A stretch of DNA of 64,000 nt, taken from contig DKWX01000050.1 in assembly GCA_002491945.1 (NCBI GenBank), forward strand, positions 1 to 64,000, read 5' to 3'. Source of the DNA: Porphyromonadaceae bacterium UBA7141 (GTDB taxonomy: Bacteria; Bacteroidota; Bacteroidia; Bacteroidales; Muribaculaceae). A program made the position numbers and the translations under genes. Below the pieces are notes generated by a model that did no database searches, was not told where the DNA came from, and saw nothing but the letters and a program-made list of their open reading frames with translations. Shown here in pieces: positions 26,840 to 36,156 of the stretch (positions are counted from its first letter, which is position 1; every line of letters begins with the position of its first letter).

Positions 26840-29518
26840 TTAGCGGCCGGACTGACGGATTTTGTCGGTCAGAGCGGCGTTGAAGGTGCGCTCGGCGCGC
26901 AAAGCCGACACTGTCATGTGCATACGGTAGCGCCAGTAGTGTGTCGGGTTGGAAGGGTCGTTGATCTGCTCTTCCTGCGGGTTCTGGCGACGCAGTCTGC
27001 CGTCGGCGCTCAGCCAGTCCTGAAGCGGAATGATGCAGAGCATCGATGGGCTTGCAAGCTGCAGCCACAGAATTTTGTCGCAAATCCATGGCTCTGCAAA
27101 GTAGGGTGCCTGACCGAATTCATGGAGCACGTTGTTGTAGAAACGCTGGCTTTGCGTCGGGTCGCTTTCCCACCATGCGCGGATACCACCCATGTCGTGG
27201 GTAGATGAGGTACACACCGAGAAGTAGGGGTAGTGCCATGTATCGCCGAATTCCGATTTGGGATCCTTAGGCATGCGCTGTATCTCAAGCGACAGAATCT
27301 CAAGCTGGTGCATCACAGCCGGCACACAGTCGGGAATCATGCCGAGGTCTTCGCCGCAGGCCAGCATGCCGGTGGCGTCGAGCAGGGGCGGAAGTTTCCA
27401 CATTGCCTTGCCATACCAGAAGTCGTTGTGACGATGGTAGAAGAAGTCATTGTAAAGACGGTTGAAGCACCACTTCTCATAGTCCGTGAGATTGCGGAAC
27501 TGATAAGTGAACTGAGCCGAGATACGGGGATGATAGTGACCTTTCTGGTAGGGGTCTTCGATGAATAGCACGTCGTCGATAAGTCCCATCAAGGCATTCT
27601 CGATGCGGGCATTGCGCTCGTTGCGCTCAAGCTGAGCGAAATGGGCGCGCACTTTAACCTGAGTATCGATATGCTCCTTCAGGCGGTATCGGCCTCCGCC
27701 TGCGGGGATGAGGTAGGCTTCCTTGACTTCCTCGACAGCATCGCCGAAGAAATCTGTGAGCATCCATTCCAGAATCAGCGGGTGTGTCTGAACCTCAGGG
27801 TCTATCCAGAAGTCATAGTTTCTGCGCAGTTCATCAGGCGAGAATGGCATTGCAGGATTAAAATAACCCTGCAGACCATGGAGTGCGTCGAGCGGAATCT
27901 GCCATATACGGAAGAATCCAAGGATATGGTCGATACGATAGGCATCGAAATAATCGGCCATCTTGCTGAAACGAGCCTTCCACCACTTGAATCCATCGGC
28001 TGCCATGACGTCCCAGTTGTAGGTCGGGAATCCCCAGTTCTGGCCCATCACCGAGAAGTCATCCGGTGGTGCGCCCGCAGAACAGTCCATATTGAAGAGA
28101 TGCGGGCTCTGCCAGGTGTCGACACTCTGGCGCCCCACGCCGATCGGGATGTCGCCCTTCAGCACCACACCGTGGGCGTGGGCATAGTCGCGCACTTCAC
28201 GCAACTGGCGGTCAAGGTGATACTGCACGAAATAGAAGAAGTCAATCCTTTCGGAGTGCGATTTTATGAAATTTTCCACACGGACCTCATCATATGTGGC
28301 ATAGTCTCCCCAGAGTGAATTGTCGGGGGTGTGGTATTCATCGCGAAGCGCGCACCAGACGGCATATGGACGGAGCCAATAGTCGTTGTGCTCCACGAAG
28401 GCCAGATATTCGGCATCCTTTGAGGTTTTTGCCCAGTCCTGACGGAAAATCTCGTGCAGATATTCGTTCTTGGCATTATTGACGGCCTCATAGTCGATTT
28501 CAGTGAGCTCGTTGAGATGTGCTGCCAGAGTCTTGAAATGCTCCATGCGCTTCTTATCCTTCAGGATACCCACCTTCTCAAGGCGTACATACATCGGATG
28601 GAGTGCGAACGAGGAGTTGGCGCTATAGGGATATGAGTCTACCCAGGTGTAGGACTTAGTGGTGTCGTTGACCGGAAGGAGCTGAAGCACCTTTTGTCCA
28701 GTCTCGGCACACCAGTCGACCATCTGCTTGATATCCTCGAAATCGCCCACGCCGAAGTCATCCTCCGTGCGGATTGAGAACACCGGGATTGCCGTGCCGG
28801 CCCCTTTCCAGTTCTTATTAGGATTGGCGAAACGCAATCCGTCGATTACGATACGCTCCGTGGGCTCGGTCTGCTCGATGCCGTAGATGCGGTTGGAGGC
28901 ATCCTCCCATCCGCGCACGTCATTTTTCTCCTTGCCAAGGATGAGGAATTTATAGTCGAACGGACCGTCTATGTCCTTCAGCGGTATCTCGCATTCCCAC
29001 AGGGGATAGTCGGCGTCATTGAGGCGGAGGGCTTTGTGGGGGTTCCACTTGCCGAGCACTTCCGGCTCTCCGGCTACGGCCAGGACCTCGTCGGGGGCAA
29101 TCATCGGGGCCCATATCTTCAGGCAGAGAGTGCCTGCGTGAGCCTCAGGGGCTGCATCTCGCTGACTGCGGCAAAGCATTCCGTCGACAAATGCCGAAGA
29201 ATAATAAGGCTTGTCGGCCGGCATGTCCTGCCAGGAGTCGAATATATTGTAAAGTTTCGCACCGGCTGCAGGCTCGAACCGATGGGGCTTGCCCCACTCG
29301 AACCTCCAGGTTTTCTCCGGAGCCTTCACTATGAAGAAATAGTCGAACGCTGCAGTCGTATCGGGCAGCTCGACCTCTGCTTCCCAGACATCGGGGGATG
29401 TCAGGCGCATCTCTACCGCCTTGTGAAGATCGGAGTCGCCAAGCTGTGGCACTGCTCCGCACACGTAGAGTGCCTCACCCCAGGATGTATGGTAGTTGAT
29501 ATGAAATTTGACTTTCAT
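26840..29518 (-). CDS. malQ: 4-alpha-glucanotransferase (amylomaltase, GH77) with N-terminal starch-binding domains
   Basis: An 892-residue enzyme that transfers alpha-1,4-glucan segments in maltodextrin or glycogen metabolism. Two CBM20-like domains occupy about 1-125 (VKFHINYHTSWGEALYVCG) and 130-245 (GEPEVLGKWNPHKALRLND). The GH77 barrel follows with the nucleophile Asp in FDAYRIDHILGFFR, the acid/base Glu in CGEDLGMIP and the transition-state Asp in SSTHDMGG. The large two-CBM form is typical of Bacteroidetes and of plant DPE2. No signal peptide is seen, so it is probably cytosolic. It is monocistronic with its own terminator. Confidence 0.93.
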   Translation of the reverse strand: MKVKFHINYHTSWGEALYVCGAVPQLGDSDLHKAVEMRLTSPDVWEAEVELPDTTAAFDYFFIVKAPEKTWRFEWGKPHRFEPAAGAKLYNIFDSWQDMPADKPYYSSAFVDGMLCRSQRDAAPEAHAGTLCLKIWAPMIAPDEVLAVAGEPEVLGKWNPHKALRLNDADYPLWECEIPLKDIDGPFDYKFLILGKEKNDVRGWEDASNRIYGIEQTEPTERIVIDGLRFANPNKNWKGAGTAIPVFSIRTEDDFGVGDFEDIKQMVDWCAETGQKVLQLLPVNDTTKSYTWVDSYPYSANSSFALHPMYVRLEKVGILKDKKRMEHFKTLAAHLNELTEIDYEAVNNAKNEYLHEIFRQDWAKTSKDAEYLAFVEHNDYWLRPYAVWCALRDEYHTPDNSLWGDYATYDEVRVENFIKSHSERIDFFYFVQYHLDRQLREVRDYAHAHGVVLKGDIPIGVGRQSVDTWQSPHLFNMDCSAGAPPDDFSVMGQNWGFPTYNWDVMAADGFKWWKARFSKMADYFDAYRIDHILGFFRIWQIPLDALHGLQGYFNPAMPFSPDELRRNYDFWIDPEVQTHPLILEWMLTDFFGDAVEEVKEAYLIPAGGGRYRLKEHIDTQVKVRAHFAQLERNERNARIENALMGLIDDVLFIEDPYQKGHYHPRISAQFTYQFRNLTDYEKWCFNRLYNDFFYHRHNDFWYGKAMWKLPPLLDATGMLACGEDLGMIPDCVPAVMHQLEILSLEIQRMPKDPKSEFGDTWHYPYFSVCTSSTHDMGGIRAWWESDPTQSQRFYNNVLHEFGQAPYFAEPWICDKILWLQLASPSMLCIIPLQDWLSADGRLRRQNPQEEQINDPSNPTHYWRYRMHMTVSALRAERTFNAALTDKIRQSGR

Positions 29519-29651
29519 GTGTATAGAATTTTTAGTTAAACTTCTTTATGTCCGCCCATTGATATCCCCTTTTTCACTTCTTCCGGACGTCGCCACACTG
29601 ATGATGTCGCACTTCGTCAGGAGCAGCGGGGGATGCGGGAGAGTGGCGGAT

Positions 29652-32213
29652 TCAGCCGCAGCGTGATGTGCCGCAGTTCTTGCAGATAAGGCATCCCTCC
29701 TGATATATCAGGGCCTCCTCGCCGCAATTGGGACATTTTACGCCAACGGCTCCAGTGCCGTTGGGCACATATTTCTTCAGAGCGCGCTCCACGCCGTTCT
29801 TCCACGTGTTGATGTTCGTAGAGTCGAGTTCAAGCTGGCTTACGAGTTTCAGCACCTGGTCGATCGGCATTCCGTAGCGCAGCACTCCGGAGATGAGTTT
29901 CGCATAATTCCAGAATTCCGGATTGAACTTTTCGCTCAGACCCTCAATTGTAGTCTTGTATCCACGCTTGTTGATAAATTGGAAATCATAGCGCTTGCGT
30001 CCGTTCTCGTCAATTGTCTTGATTATCTTGCCGTGGCTTACCGATTTCGGACAGAATATCCCATCCTCATCATCGGCCAGCCCTGTGAATATTTCATAGG
30101 GTTTCCCGTCGACAAGACCGATAAATGCAATCCATTTCTCCTTGTTGTTCTGGAAGCGCACCACATCGGCTTCCAGCTCCACCGGACGCTTCAGCAGATG
30201 TTCAGGATTCCGTATTATCCCTGCTTCATGATGCTCTGCCGATGTCGCGCGGCGCTTTTTGTCGGCTGCCAGTGATTCCAGAACGTTATTGCGCGAGCCG
30301 TCGCGATATACGGTGCATCCCTTGCATCCGGCTTTCCAGGCCTCTACGTATAGACGTCCCACCAGATCCTCGCTCACATCGTTGGGAAGGTTGATGGTGA
30401 CCGATATCGAGTGGTCGACCCATTTCTGCACGGCACCTTGCATATGCACCTTCTCTACCCAGTCGATTTCATTTGAAGAGGCTTTGTAGTAGGGAGATAG
30501 CGCCACGAGTTCTTCGATTTCCTGAGCTGACATGTTCTTCTTCGGCTCATGCCCGTTGATGCGCATCCACTCCAGGAACTTATGGTGATATACCACATAT
30601 TCCTCGAAAGCATCGCCCACTTCATCGACGAAGTCAATTGTCACCTCGGCGTCATTGGGATTCACCTTGCGGCGGCGCTTGTAGATGGGGGAGAATACCG
30701 GTTCGATGCCCGATGAAGTCTGAGTCATCAGTGAAGTGGTGCCCGTCGGGGCTATCGTCAGACAAGCGATATTGCGGCGTCCGTATTTAGTCATTTCCTC
30801 ATACAGTTGCGGGTCTGCCTCGCGCAGGCGCTGAATGTAGGGGTTGTGTTCCTCACGCTCGGCATCGTAGATTTCAAATGCGCCTCGCAGGCGGGCGCAG
30901 TCAACTGATGCTCGGTAATAGGCCAGAGCCAGCTCGCGGTGCACGGAAGTGGAGAAATCAGTGGCCTCGCGTGTGCCGTAGCGCAGTCCGAGAGCGGCCA
31001 GCATGTCGCCTTCGCCGGTAGTGCCGCATCCTGTGCGGCGTCCGAGCAGCGTCTTGCTTCTTATCTTTTTCCATAGATTCAGCTCCGTCTGTTTCACTTC
31101 GGGGGTCTCCGGATCAGACTCTATTTTTTCGATAATATGATCGATTTTCTCCATCTCCAGGTCGATGATGTCGTCCATCACACGCTGGGCTATACGCATA
31201 TGGCGGCGGAATAGCTCGAAATCAAAGTCGGCTTCGGGCGTAAAGGGATTGCGTACATAACTGTAGAGATTGATGGCCACCAGTCGGCAGCTGTCGTAAG
31301 GACAGAGTGGTATTTCGCCGCAGGGATTGGTGGAAATAGTCTGGAACCCGAGGTCGGCATAACAGTCGGGCACAGATTCGCGGATTATCGTATCCCAGAA
31401 GAGCACACCAGGCTCGGCGCTCTTCCATGCATTATGCACGATTTTGCGCCATAGGGCGGCGGCATTGATATCCTTGGTGACAGTCGGGGTGGCGCTTCCT
31501 ACCGGATAGCGCTGCGTGTAGATTTCCCCTTCAGTGGCAGCCTGCATGAATGCGTCATCGATGCGCACCGACACGTTGGCCCCCGTCACCTTGCCCTCGG
31601 TCATCTTTGCATCAATGAAATGCTCCGAGTCGGGATGCTTGATGCTCACAGTGAGCATCAGGGCGCCGCGGCGTCCGTCCTGAGCCACTTCGCGGGTGGA
31701 GTTGCTGTATCGCTCCATGAAAGGCACCAGTCCGGTCGATGTCAGAGCTGAATTCTTCACAGGGCTTCCCTTCGGGCGGATGTGCGACAGGTCGTGGCCC
31801 ACGCCTCCGCGGCGCTTCATGAGCTGCACTTGTTCCTCGTCGATTTTGATGATTCCGCCATAAGAGTCGGGTTTGCCGTCAAGTCCGATTACGAAGCAAT
31901 TCGAGAGCGAACCTACCTGCAGGTCATTCCCGATGCCGGCCATCGGGCTGCCTTGTGGCACTATGTATCTGAAATCACGCAGCGTCTCGAAAATCTCATC
32001 CTCCTGCAGAGGGTCGGGATAATTCCGTTCGATGCGAGCCAGCTCCGAGGCCAGACGGCGGTGCATGTCGTCGGGGGTTAGTTCAAACAGATTGCCGTCG
32101 GAGTCCTTGAGGGCATACTTGCTTGTCCATACGCGGGCAGCCAGGGCATCGCCTTTGAAGTACAGGAGGGATGCCTCATAGGCCTGGTCGTAGGTATATC
32201 GTGGTTGTGCCAT
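29652..32213 (-). CDS. nrdJ: Adenosylcobalamin-dependent ribonucleoside-diphosphate reductase (class II)
   Basis: An 853-residue enzyme that makes deoxyribonucleotides with a B12-generated radical, independent of oxygen. Active-site segments visible are SLSNCFVIG (Cys106) and NPCGEIPLCPYDSC (Cys298). The C-terminal tail carries a zinc-ribbon-like CPNCGEEA...CLICKNC followed by a final Cys pair (SRCG), which would re-reduce the active site. It needs adenosylcobalamin, which ties it to the B12-regulated gene at 51-55 kb. It is divergent from the nitroreductase, with overlapping promoters between them. Confidence 0.93.
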   Translation of the reverse strand: MAQPRYTYDQAYEASLLYFKGDALAARVWTSKYALKDSDGNLFELTPDDMHRRLASELARIERNYPDPLQEDEIFETLRDFRYIVPQGSPMAGIGNDLQVGSLSNCFVIGLDGKPDSYGGIIKIDEEQVQLMKRRGGVGHDLSHIRPKGSPVKNSALTSTGLVPFMERYSNSTREVAQDGRRGALMLTVSIKHPDSEHFIDAKMTEGKVTGANVSVRIDDAFMQAATEGEIYTQRYPVGSATPTVTKDINAAALWRKIVHNAWKSAEPGVLFWDTIIRESVPDCYADLGFQTISTNPCGEIPLCPYDSCRLVAINLYSYVRNPFTPEADFDFELFRRHMRIAQRVMDDIIDLEMEKIDHIIEKIESDPETPEVKQTELNLWKKIRSKTLLGRRTGCGTTGEGDMLAALGLRYGTREATDFSTSVHRELALAYYRASVDCARLRGAFEIYDAEREEHNPYIQRLREADPQLYEEMTKYGRRNIACLTIAPTGTTSLMTQTSSGIEPVFSPIYKRRRKVNPNDAEVTIDFVDEVGDAFEEYVVYHHKFLEWMRINGHEPKKNMSAQEIEELVALSPYYKASSNEIDWVEKVHMQGAVQKWVDHSISVTINLPNDVSEDLVGRLYVEAWKAGCKGCTVYRDGSRNNVLESLAADKKRRATSAEHHEAGIIRNPEHLLKRPVELEADVVRFQNNKEKWIAFIGLVDGKPYEIFTGLADDEDGIFCPKSVSHGKIIKTIDENGRKRYDFQFINKRGYKTTIEGLSEKFNPEFWNYAKLISGVLRYGMPIDQVLKLVSQLELDSTNINTWKNGVERALKKYVPNGTGAVGVKCPNCGEEALIYQEGCLICKNCGTSRCG

Positions 32214-32356
32214 TTGGTCAGCTATGGATATGTGTTGGTTATATCTATTTCGGGTTGGCGCTTGCCTGTATCACCTTCTGTCGGAATCATGGCAGGCTCT
32301 AATTTGTTATATATGAGGAGTTATCATTATGATGGGAGAGAGGGTGGAAACTTGCA

Positions 32357-32389
32357 TTGCAAAGTTAGCGAAAAATTTCCTAACTTTGC
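32357..32389. promoter_or_regulatory. Divergent promoter palindrome between nrdJ and the nitroreductase
   Basis: GCAAAGTTAG and CTAACTTTGC form a perfect 10-base inverted repeat with an 11-base spacer (32359-32389). Each arm is also a TAACTTTG -7 box: plus strand 32381-32388, toward the nitroreductase, with TTG 21 bases upstream (32357-32359); and minus strand 32360-32367, toward nrdJ. The two promoters would therefore compete, or the palindrome could be an operator. No regulator is identified. Confidence 0.6.
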
Positions 32390-32428
32390 GGAAAATAATA
32401 GATAGAAAAACCTAAAAAAGTAAACGTA

Positions 32429-33163
32429 ATGGATAAGAACTATTATCTGGGGCGCCGCTCAATCCGGCGTTTTACCGACCGTGAAGTTCCGTCGGCGCTT
32501 TTGGATGAAATCCTCGAAATGGCGGGCCGTGCGCCTACGTGCGGCAACATGCAGCTTTACTCTGTGGTGGTGACCCGCGATGCCGCACGCCGCCGTGAGC
32601 TGGCCGCGCTTCATTTCAATCAGCCCGCATCTGCCGGGGCGCCGGTTCTGCTCACTGTCTGTGCCGACTTCGCGCGCTTCACACGCTGGTGTGAAATCAA
32701 TCACGCGGATGCGGCTTATGACAATTTCCTGTCGTTTACATCTGCGTTTGCCGATGCTATGATTCTTGCGCAGCAGATCACTACGATTGCCGAGCAGTCG
32801 GGGCTTGGCACATGTTATCTTGGCACGTGTATCTATAACGCTCCCGAGATTGCGCGTCTTCTCGAACTGCCGGAGCGGATGGTGATGCCGGTGGCCTGTC
32901 TGGCCATAGGCTGGCCGGATGGCGAGGGGGTGGCTACTGAGCGTCTGCCGCAGCGTGCATGGGTGCATGAGGAACGCTATCGTGCCGACGCCGACGAGGA
33001 TATTGTCAGTCTGTACAAGGTGAAGGATGAATATCCGGCCAACCGCCCCTTTGTCGCCGAGAACGGCAAGGAAAATCTTGCGCAGGTATTTGCCGAGGTT
33101 CGGTATCCGCGTGCGATGAACGAGGAATTCTCGGCCAAGCTGCTCAGCTGGCTTTCGTTCTGA
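32429..33163 (+). CDS. Nitroreductase family protein (NfsA/FRP-like)
   Basis: A 244-residue flavoenzyme of the nitroreductase fold that uses FMN and NAD(P)H to reduce nitro compounds, quinones or flavins. The FMN-binding N-terminus is SIRRFTDREVPSALLDEIL with APTCGNMQLYSVVV. The second flavin segment is EQSGLGTCYLGTCIYN, and the C-terminal part VACLAIGWPDGE is typical. It is divergent from nrdJ. Its physiological substrate is unknown. Confidence 0.88.
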   Translation: MDKNYYLGRRSIRRFTDREVPSALLDEILEMAGRAPTCGNMQLYSVVVTRDAARRRELAALHFNQPASAGAPVLLTVCADFARFTRWCEINHADAAYDNFLSFTSAFADAMILAQQITTIAEQSGLGTCYLGTCIYNAPEIARLLELPERMVMPVACLAIGWPDGEGVATERLPQRAWVHEERYRADADEDIVSLYKVKDEYPANRPFVAENGKENLAQVFAEVRYPRAMNEEFSAKLLSWLSF

Positions 33164-33256
33164 CTCAGTCGGACGGAGGCAGAATGCTGTTGCCGGCATG
33201 TGGGTCGGGTCAATCTTTGTGTGCATCCTCCATAGTCTCCCCGGCCATCGGGGGGC

Positions 33257-34060
33257 TTAATGTACGTAGTCTTGTTTTGCAATTCGGTATTCTCTGTCAG
33301 TCCTGACAATATGCTTGATGACACGGCGCACAGTGCTCCATTGGGGGAATATGGCAACTGGTCTTATAAGAATTACTGTAAGTGATGCTATAGCCACGAT
33401 AAGAAGCCAGCCGTAGATTTCCTTCATGGATACTATCAGTGCCTGAGTCTGCAGAATGCCATATAGCTGACCGAGTGGAGCGAATGCCGTACCTGGATTG
33501 GCGGCGGTCATGCCGGCGCCATACAGGGCGGCGTTTTTTTGCCATAGTATAGCGAAGCAGTTCTTTACCGCCGCCGCCCCTCTGAAAAACAGAGGGATGG
33601 AAAGCATCTCTTTCTCAACGCCGTAGTCAATGAAGAAATAGAAATATGAGAGATATACAATAGCCAGTGCAAAGGCTATGGCGGTCATGGTCTTGTATCT
33701 CCATTTGCGCAAGGCGAATGTGAAGTAAGTGAAAGCGCATCCGGCGACAATGCCGTCGAATACATACCAGTTGAGGTCGATAAGATTTGTCTCGTCAAAA
33801 CCGAGAATATTTGCGGCATAGCTGTGTTCAAACACATGCTCGGTGGCTATAAGCGTAAAGAAAACCAGATATATCCCGGTGGCCCGGATCACATTGCGGT
33901 TCTTCATGGCCCGGAAGCTGATATAGGAATGATGGAGAAACGAAGCCCTCCAGAGGTTGATGCAGAGGCAGGCAAGTCCGAGAAGATATTACGAGTACGG
34001 GTACGGAGGTGGTGTGTGCGCAGATAACATTTGCCGCAATAATTAGGGATAGTCCGACTG
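33257..34060 (-). pseudogene. Decayed MFS (DHA2-type) transporter remnant
   Basis: The longest open part (33257-33907, 216 codons) starts at MKNRNVIRATGIYLVFFTL and looks like the second half of a 14-helix MFS efflux pump, including PLGQLYGILQTQALIVSMKEIYGWL-type sequence near its end. The frame is still protein-like upstream of that Met (GLACLCINLWRASFLHHSYI) but has two in-frame stops, and the N-terminal half is gone. Inside it, FFRGAAAV jumps to KNAALYGAGM, where I would expect about 70 more residues. It sits directly behind an AraC regulator that may once have controlled it. The family match is from memory, not a search. Confidence 0.55.
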
Positions 34061-34933
34061 TCAGGAGAAGCTGTTGCGGTAATCTTTGGGAGAAACTCCG
34101 GTGGCTTTCTTGAAATACTTGCCGAAGAAAGACTGAGAGGGGAAATTGAGCGCTTCTGCAATCTGTTGTACATTCAGATTGGATGAACGTAGCATCACTT
34201 TTGCCTCAAGAATCACATAACGGTTAATCCAGTCCACGGCCGATGCACCGGTCTGCATCTTGATGGTGCGCGACAGATGTTTGGGAGTGATGTCGAGCTT
34301 GCCAGCATAGAAATCCAGAAAGCGCTCACGCCTGAAATGTTCCTGCACGAGGCGGATAAAACGGTCGGCGATACGGTTATGCACCGAAGGGGCAAGAGAC
34401 TGGCGGAACTGCTCGTAGTACTTTGAGAAATTCTTGAAAAAATAAGAGACCAGCGTGTAGAGCACCGTCTCGAAAGGATATGGCATTGATGAATCTTTTG
34501 CAATGGCCATTATTTCTTCATAGAATCGTTGCAGGTCCTGGCTATCTTCTGACGACAGTTGCAGTATCGGGTTAAGACCGATGATGGAGAATATCGCCGC
34601 GTCCTTGAGCAGGGTCACCATACCGTCGGTAAGCCGTTGGGAAAACACCGCCACCGAGGCATCGAAATCATCGGATATGATGCGTGGATACACGATATCG
34701 CCGGCCGAGACATTGACTACACATGGAGCCTCCAGACGGTGGGCGATAAGATTGATGTCGGCTTCGGCAGTGCCACAGGTCACGAAGATGGAAGTGTAGG
34801 CAGAGAATTTGACCGGATTGGTGACAGTGCGCACCATCGCAGCCCCGACATGCTGGAGCGCCCAGAAGTCGAGTTCGAGGATATCGCTTACTTTATCGGG
34901 GAGATGTATGTCGTTGTAAAGAATCTTTTCCAT
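34061..34933 (-). CDS. AraC family transcriptional regulator
   Basis: A 290-residue DNA-binding regulator. The C-terminal AraC/XylS domain (about 190-290) holds two helix-turn-helix motifs: the first in LDFYAGKLDITPKHLSRTIKMQTG, the second in LNVQQIAEALNFPSQSFFGKYFKKATGVSPKDYR, which matches the AraC signature well. The N-terminal 180 residues look like a cupin-type sensor whose ligand cannot be read. It lies between a decayed MFS gene and a DMT exporter on the same strand, so efflux regulation is a plausible role. Confidence 0.9.
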   Translation of the reverse strand: MEKILYNDIHLPDKVSDILELDFWALQHVGAAMVRTVTNPVKFSAYTSIFVTCGTAEADINLIAHRLEAPCVVNVSAGDIVYPRIISDDFDASVAVFSQRLTDGMVTLLKDAAIFSIIGLNPILQLSSEDSQDLQRFYEEIMAIAKDSSMPYPFETVLYTLVSYFFKNFSKYYEQFRQSLAPSVHNRIADRFIRLVQEHFRRERFLDFYAGKLDITPKHLSRTIKMQTGASAVDWINRYVILEAKVMLRSSNLNVQQIAEALNFPSQSFFGKYFKKATGVSPKDYRNSFS

Positions 34934-34992
34934 AGTGAAGGTGACAATTCATCGTGTGATAGCAGTCTGTGCCCGGTATAACGACGGGGTGG

Positions 34993-35946
34993 TCACATCT
35001 TGCGTCTTTGGGCTTGTCGGCCCGGATTGAATTTTAGTTTGTCGGCAAGCACCAGACCCCCGATTATCAGGAGACATCCTACATAACCGAGCGGGAAAAT
35101 CTTCTCTCCAAGTACGAAATATGCCGCTATCATTGTCACCAGCGGCTGCAGATAGAGATAGTTGTTGGTGGCCACAGGACCAAGCACGCGCATCACTTCG
35201 TTCCATATCAGATAAGCCAGTAGCGAGCAGAACACCACAAGGAAGAGGAAATTCAGCAAGAGCTGCGGATGTGAAATGTCGAACAATAGTCTCAGATGCC
35301 AGGGTGAGCCGGTGGCTGCCTGTTGCCAGAAGAGCAGAGGCAATGCCGTCACTACACCGTAGAAGAAGAGTTTGCGGGTGATGAAAAGACCTGAATATGT
35401 CGGGATAAGGCGTTTTACGGCAATTGAATATATGGCCCAGCTCAGAGATGCCGACAGGGCGAGAAGGTCGCCTGTGGGTTTTATCACAAATCCGTCGCCC
35501 CCGCTGAATATCACGCATGCCACACCGGAGAATGCCACAATCGAACCAATCACCACTCCGGCTCCGACCTTTGTGCGGAACACAAGAGCCATTATAGCGG
35601 CCGTAAACAGAGGCGAAATCGATCCCAATAGCGAGACGTTGGCAGTCGATGTGTTCTGCAGCGCATAATTTTCGGTGATGAAATAGAGCGACCCGGCGCA
35701 CACGCCGCAGAGCAGGAACAGTGCTTCATCGCGCCAGTTATTGGATAGAATCTTGCGGAATGTGAAGACCAGCAGAAGCAGATAGGCCATGGCAAACCGA
35801 TAGACGTACATCTCTACCGGAGTGAAGCCTCCGTCGATCATCAGCACCTTGGTGCAGAGAAACGAAGCGCCCCAGGCCGAGGCTGTCAGTAAAGCCCCGA
35901 GGTGGGCGATGGCCTTCATGTATTTTGACTTTATGGGGGAAGCCAT
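34993..35946 (-). CDS. EamA/DMT family transporter
   Basis: A 317-residue (or 308 from Met 10, at 35919) inner-membrane protein of the drug/metabolite transporter superfamily, with ten predicted helices in two EamA repeats. The first ends near AFSGVACVIFSGG. The second has the typical YLYLQPLVTMIAAYFVLGE and IGGLVLADKL. It probably exports a metabolite or drug. It lies 59 bases upstream of the AraC gene on the same strand, so the two may be co-transcribed. The substrate is unknown. Confidence 0.88.
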   Translation of the reverse strand: MASPIKSKYMKAIAHLGALLTASAWGASFLCTKVLMIDGGFTPVEMYVYRFAMAYLLLLVFTFRKILSNNWRDEALFLLCGVCAGSLYFITENYALQNTSTANVSLLGSISPLFTAAIMALVFRTKVGAGVVIGSIVAFSGVACVIFSGGDGFVIKPTGDLLALSASLSWAIYSIAVKRLIPTYSGLFITRKLFFYGVVTALPLLFWQQAATGSPWHLRLLFDISHPQLLLNFLFLVVFCSLLAYLIWNEVMRVLGPVATNNYLYLQPLVTMIAAYFVLGEKIFPLGYVGCLLIIGGLVLADKLKFNPGRQAQRRKM

Positions 35947-36040
35947 ATTGTGTTCAAGGTAAATTAGATGGGAAGAGAGAGGTGTTTTTTGATAGGTCGG
36001 GGGGTGGGAGAGAGGTGTGTCTGACGGGAGAGATGATTTT

Positions 36041-36085
36041 CCCGACAGGCAGACAGCTGGCGTTGTCCTGCTGTTCGCCTGTCGG
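36041..36085. other. Long imperfect hairpin between the DUF1015 and DMT genes
   Basis: CCGACAGGC-AGA-CAGC pairs with GCTG-TTC-GCCTGTCGG. There is no T-run on the minus-strand 3' side, so it is an uncertain terminator for the DUF1015 gene. The rest of 35947-36156 shows nothing recognisable. Confidence 0.5.
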
Positions 36086-36156
36086 AAGATTGACGCCCGT
36101 AAAGAGAGATATCAGTCTCTTAAGCAAGAGCCTGCTGTAATCGGGGCGGGATGAGA

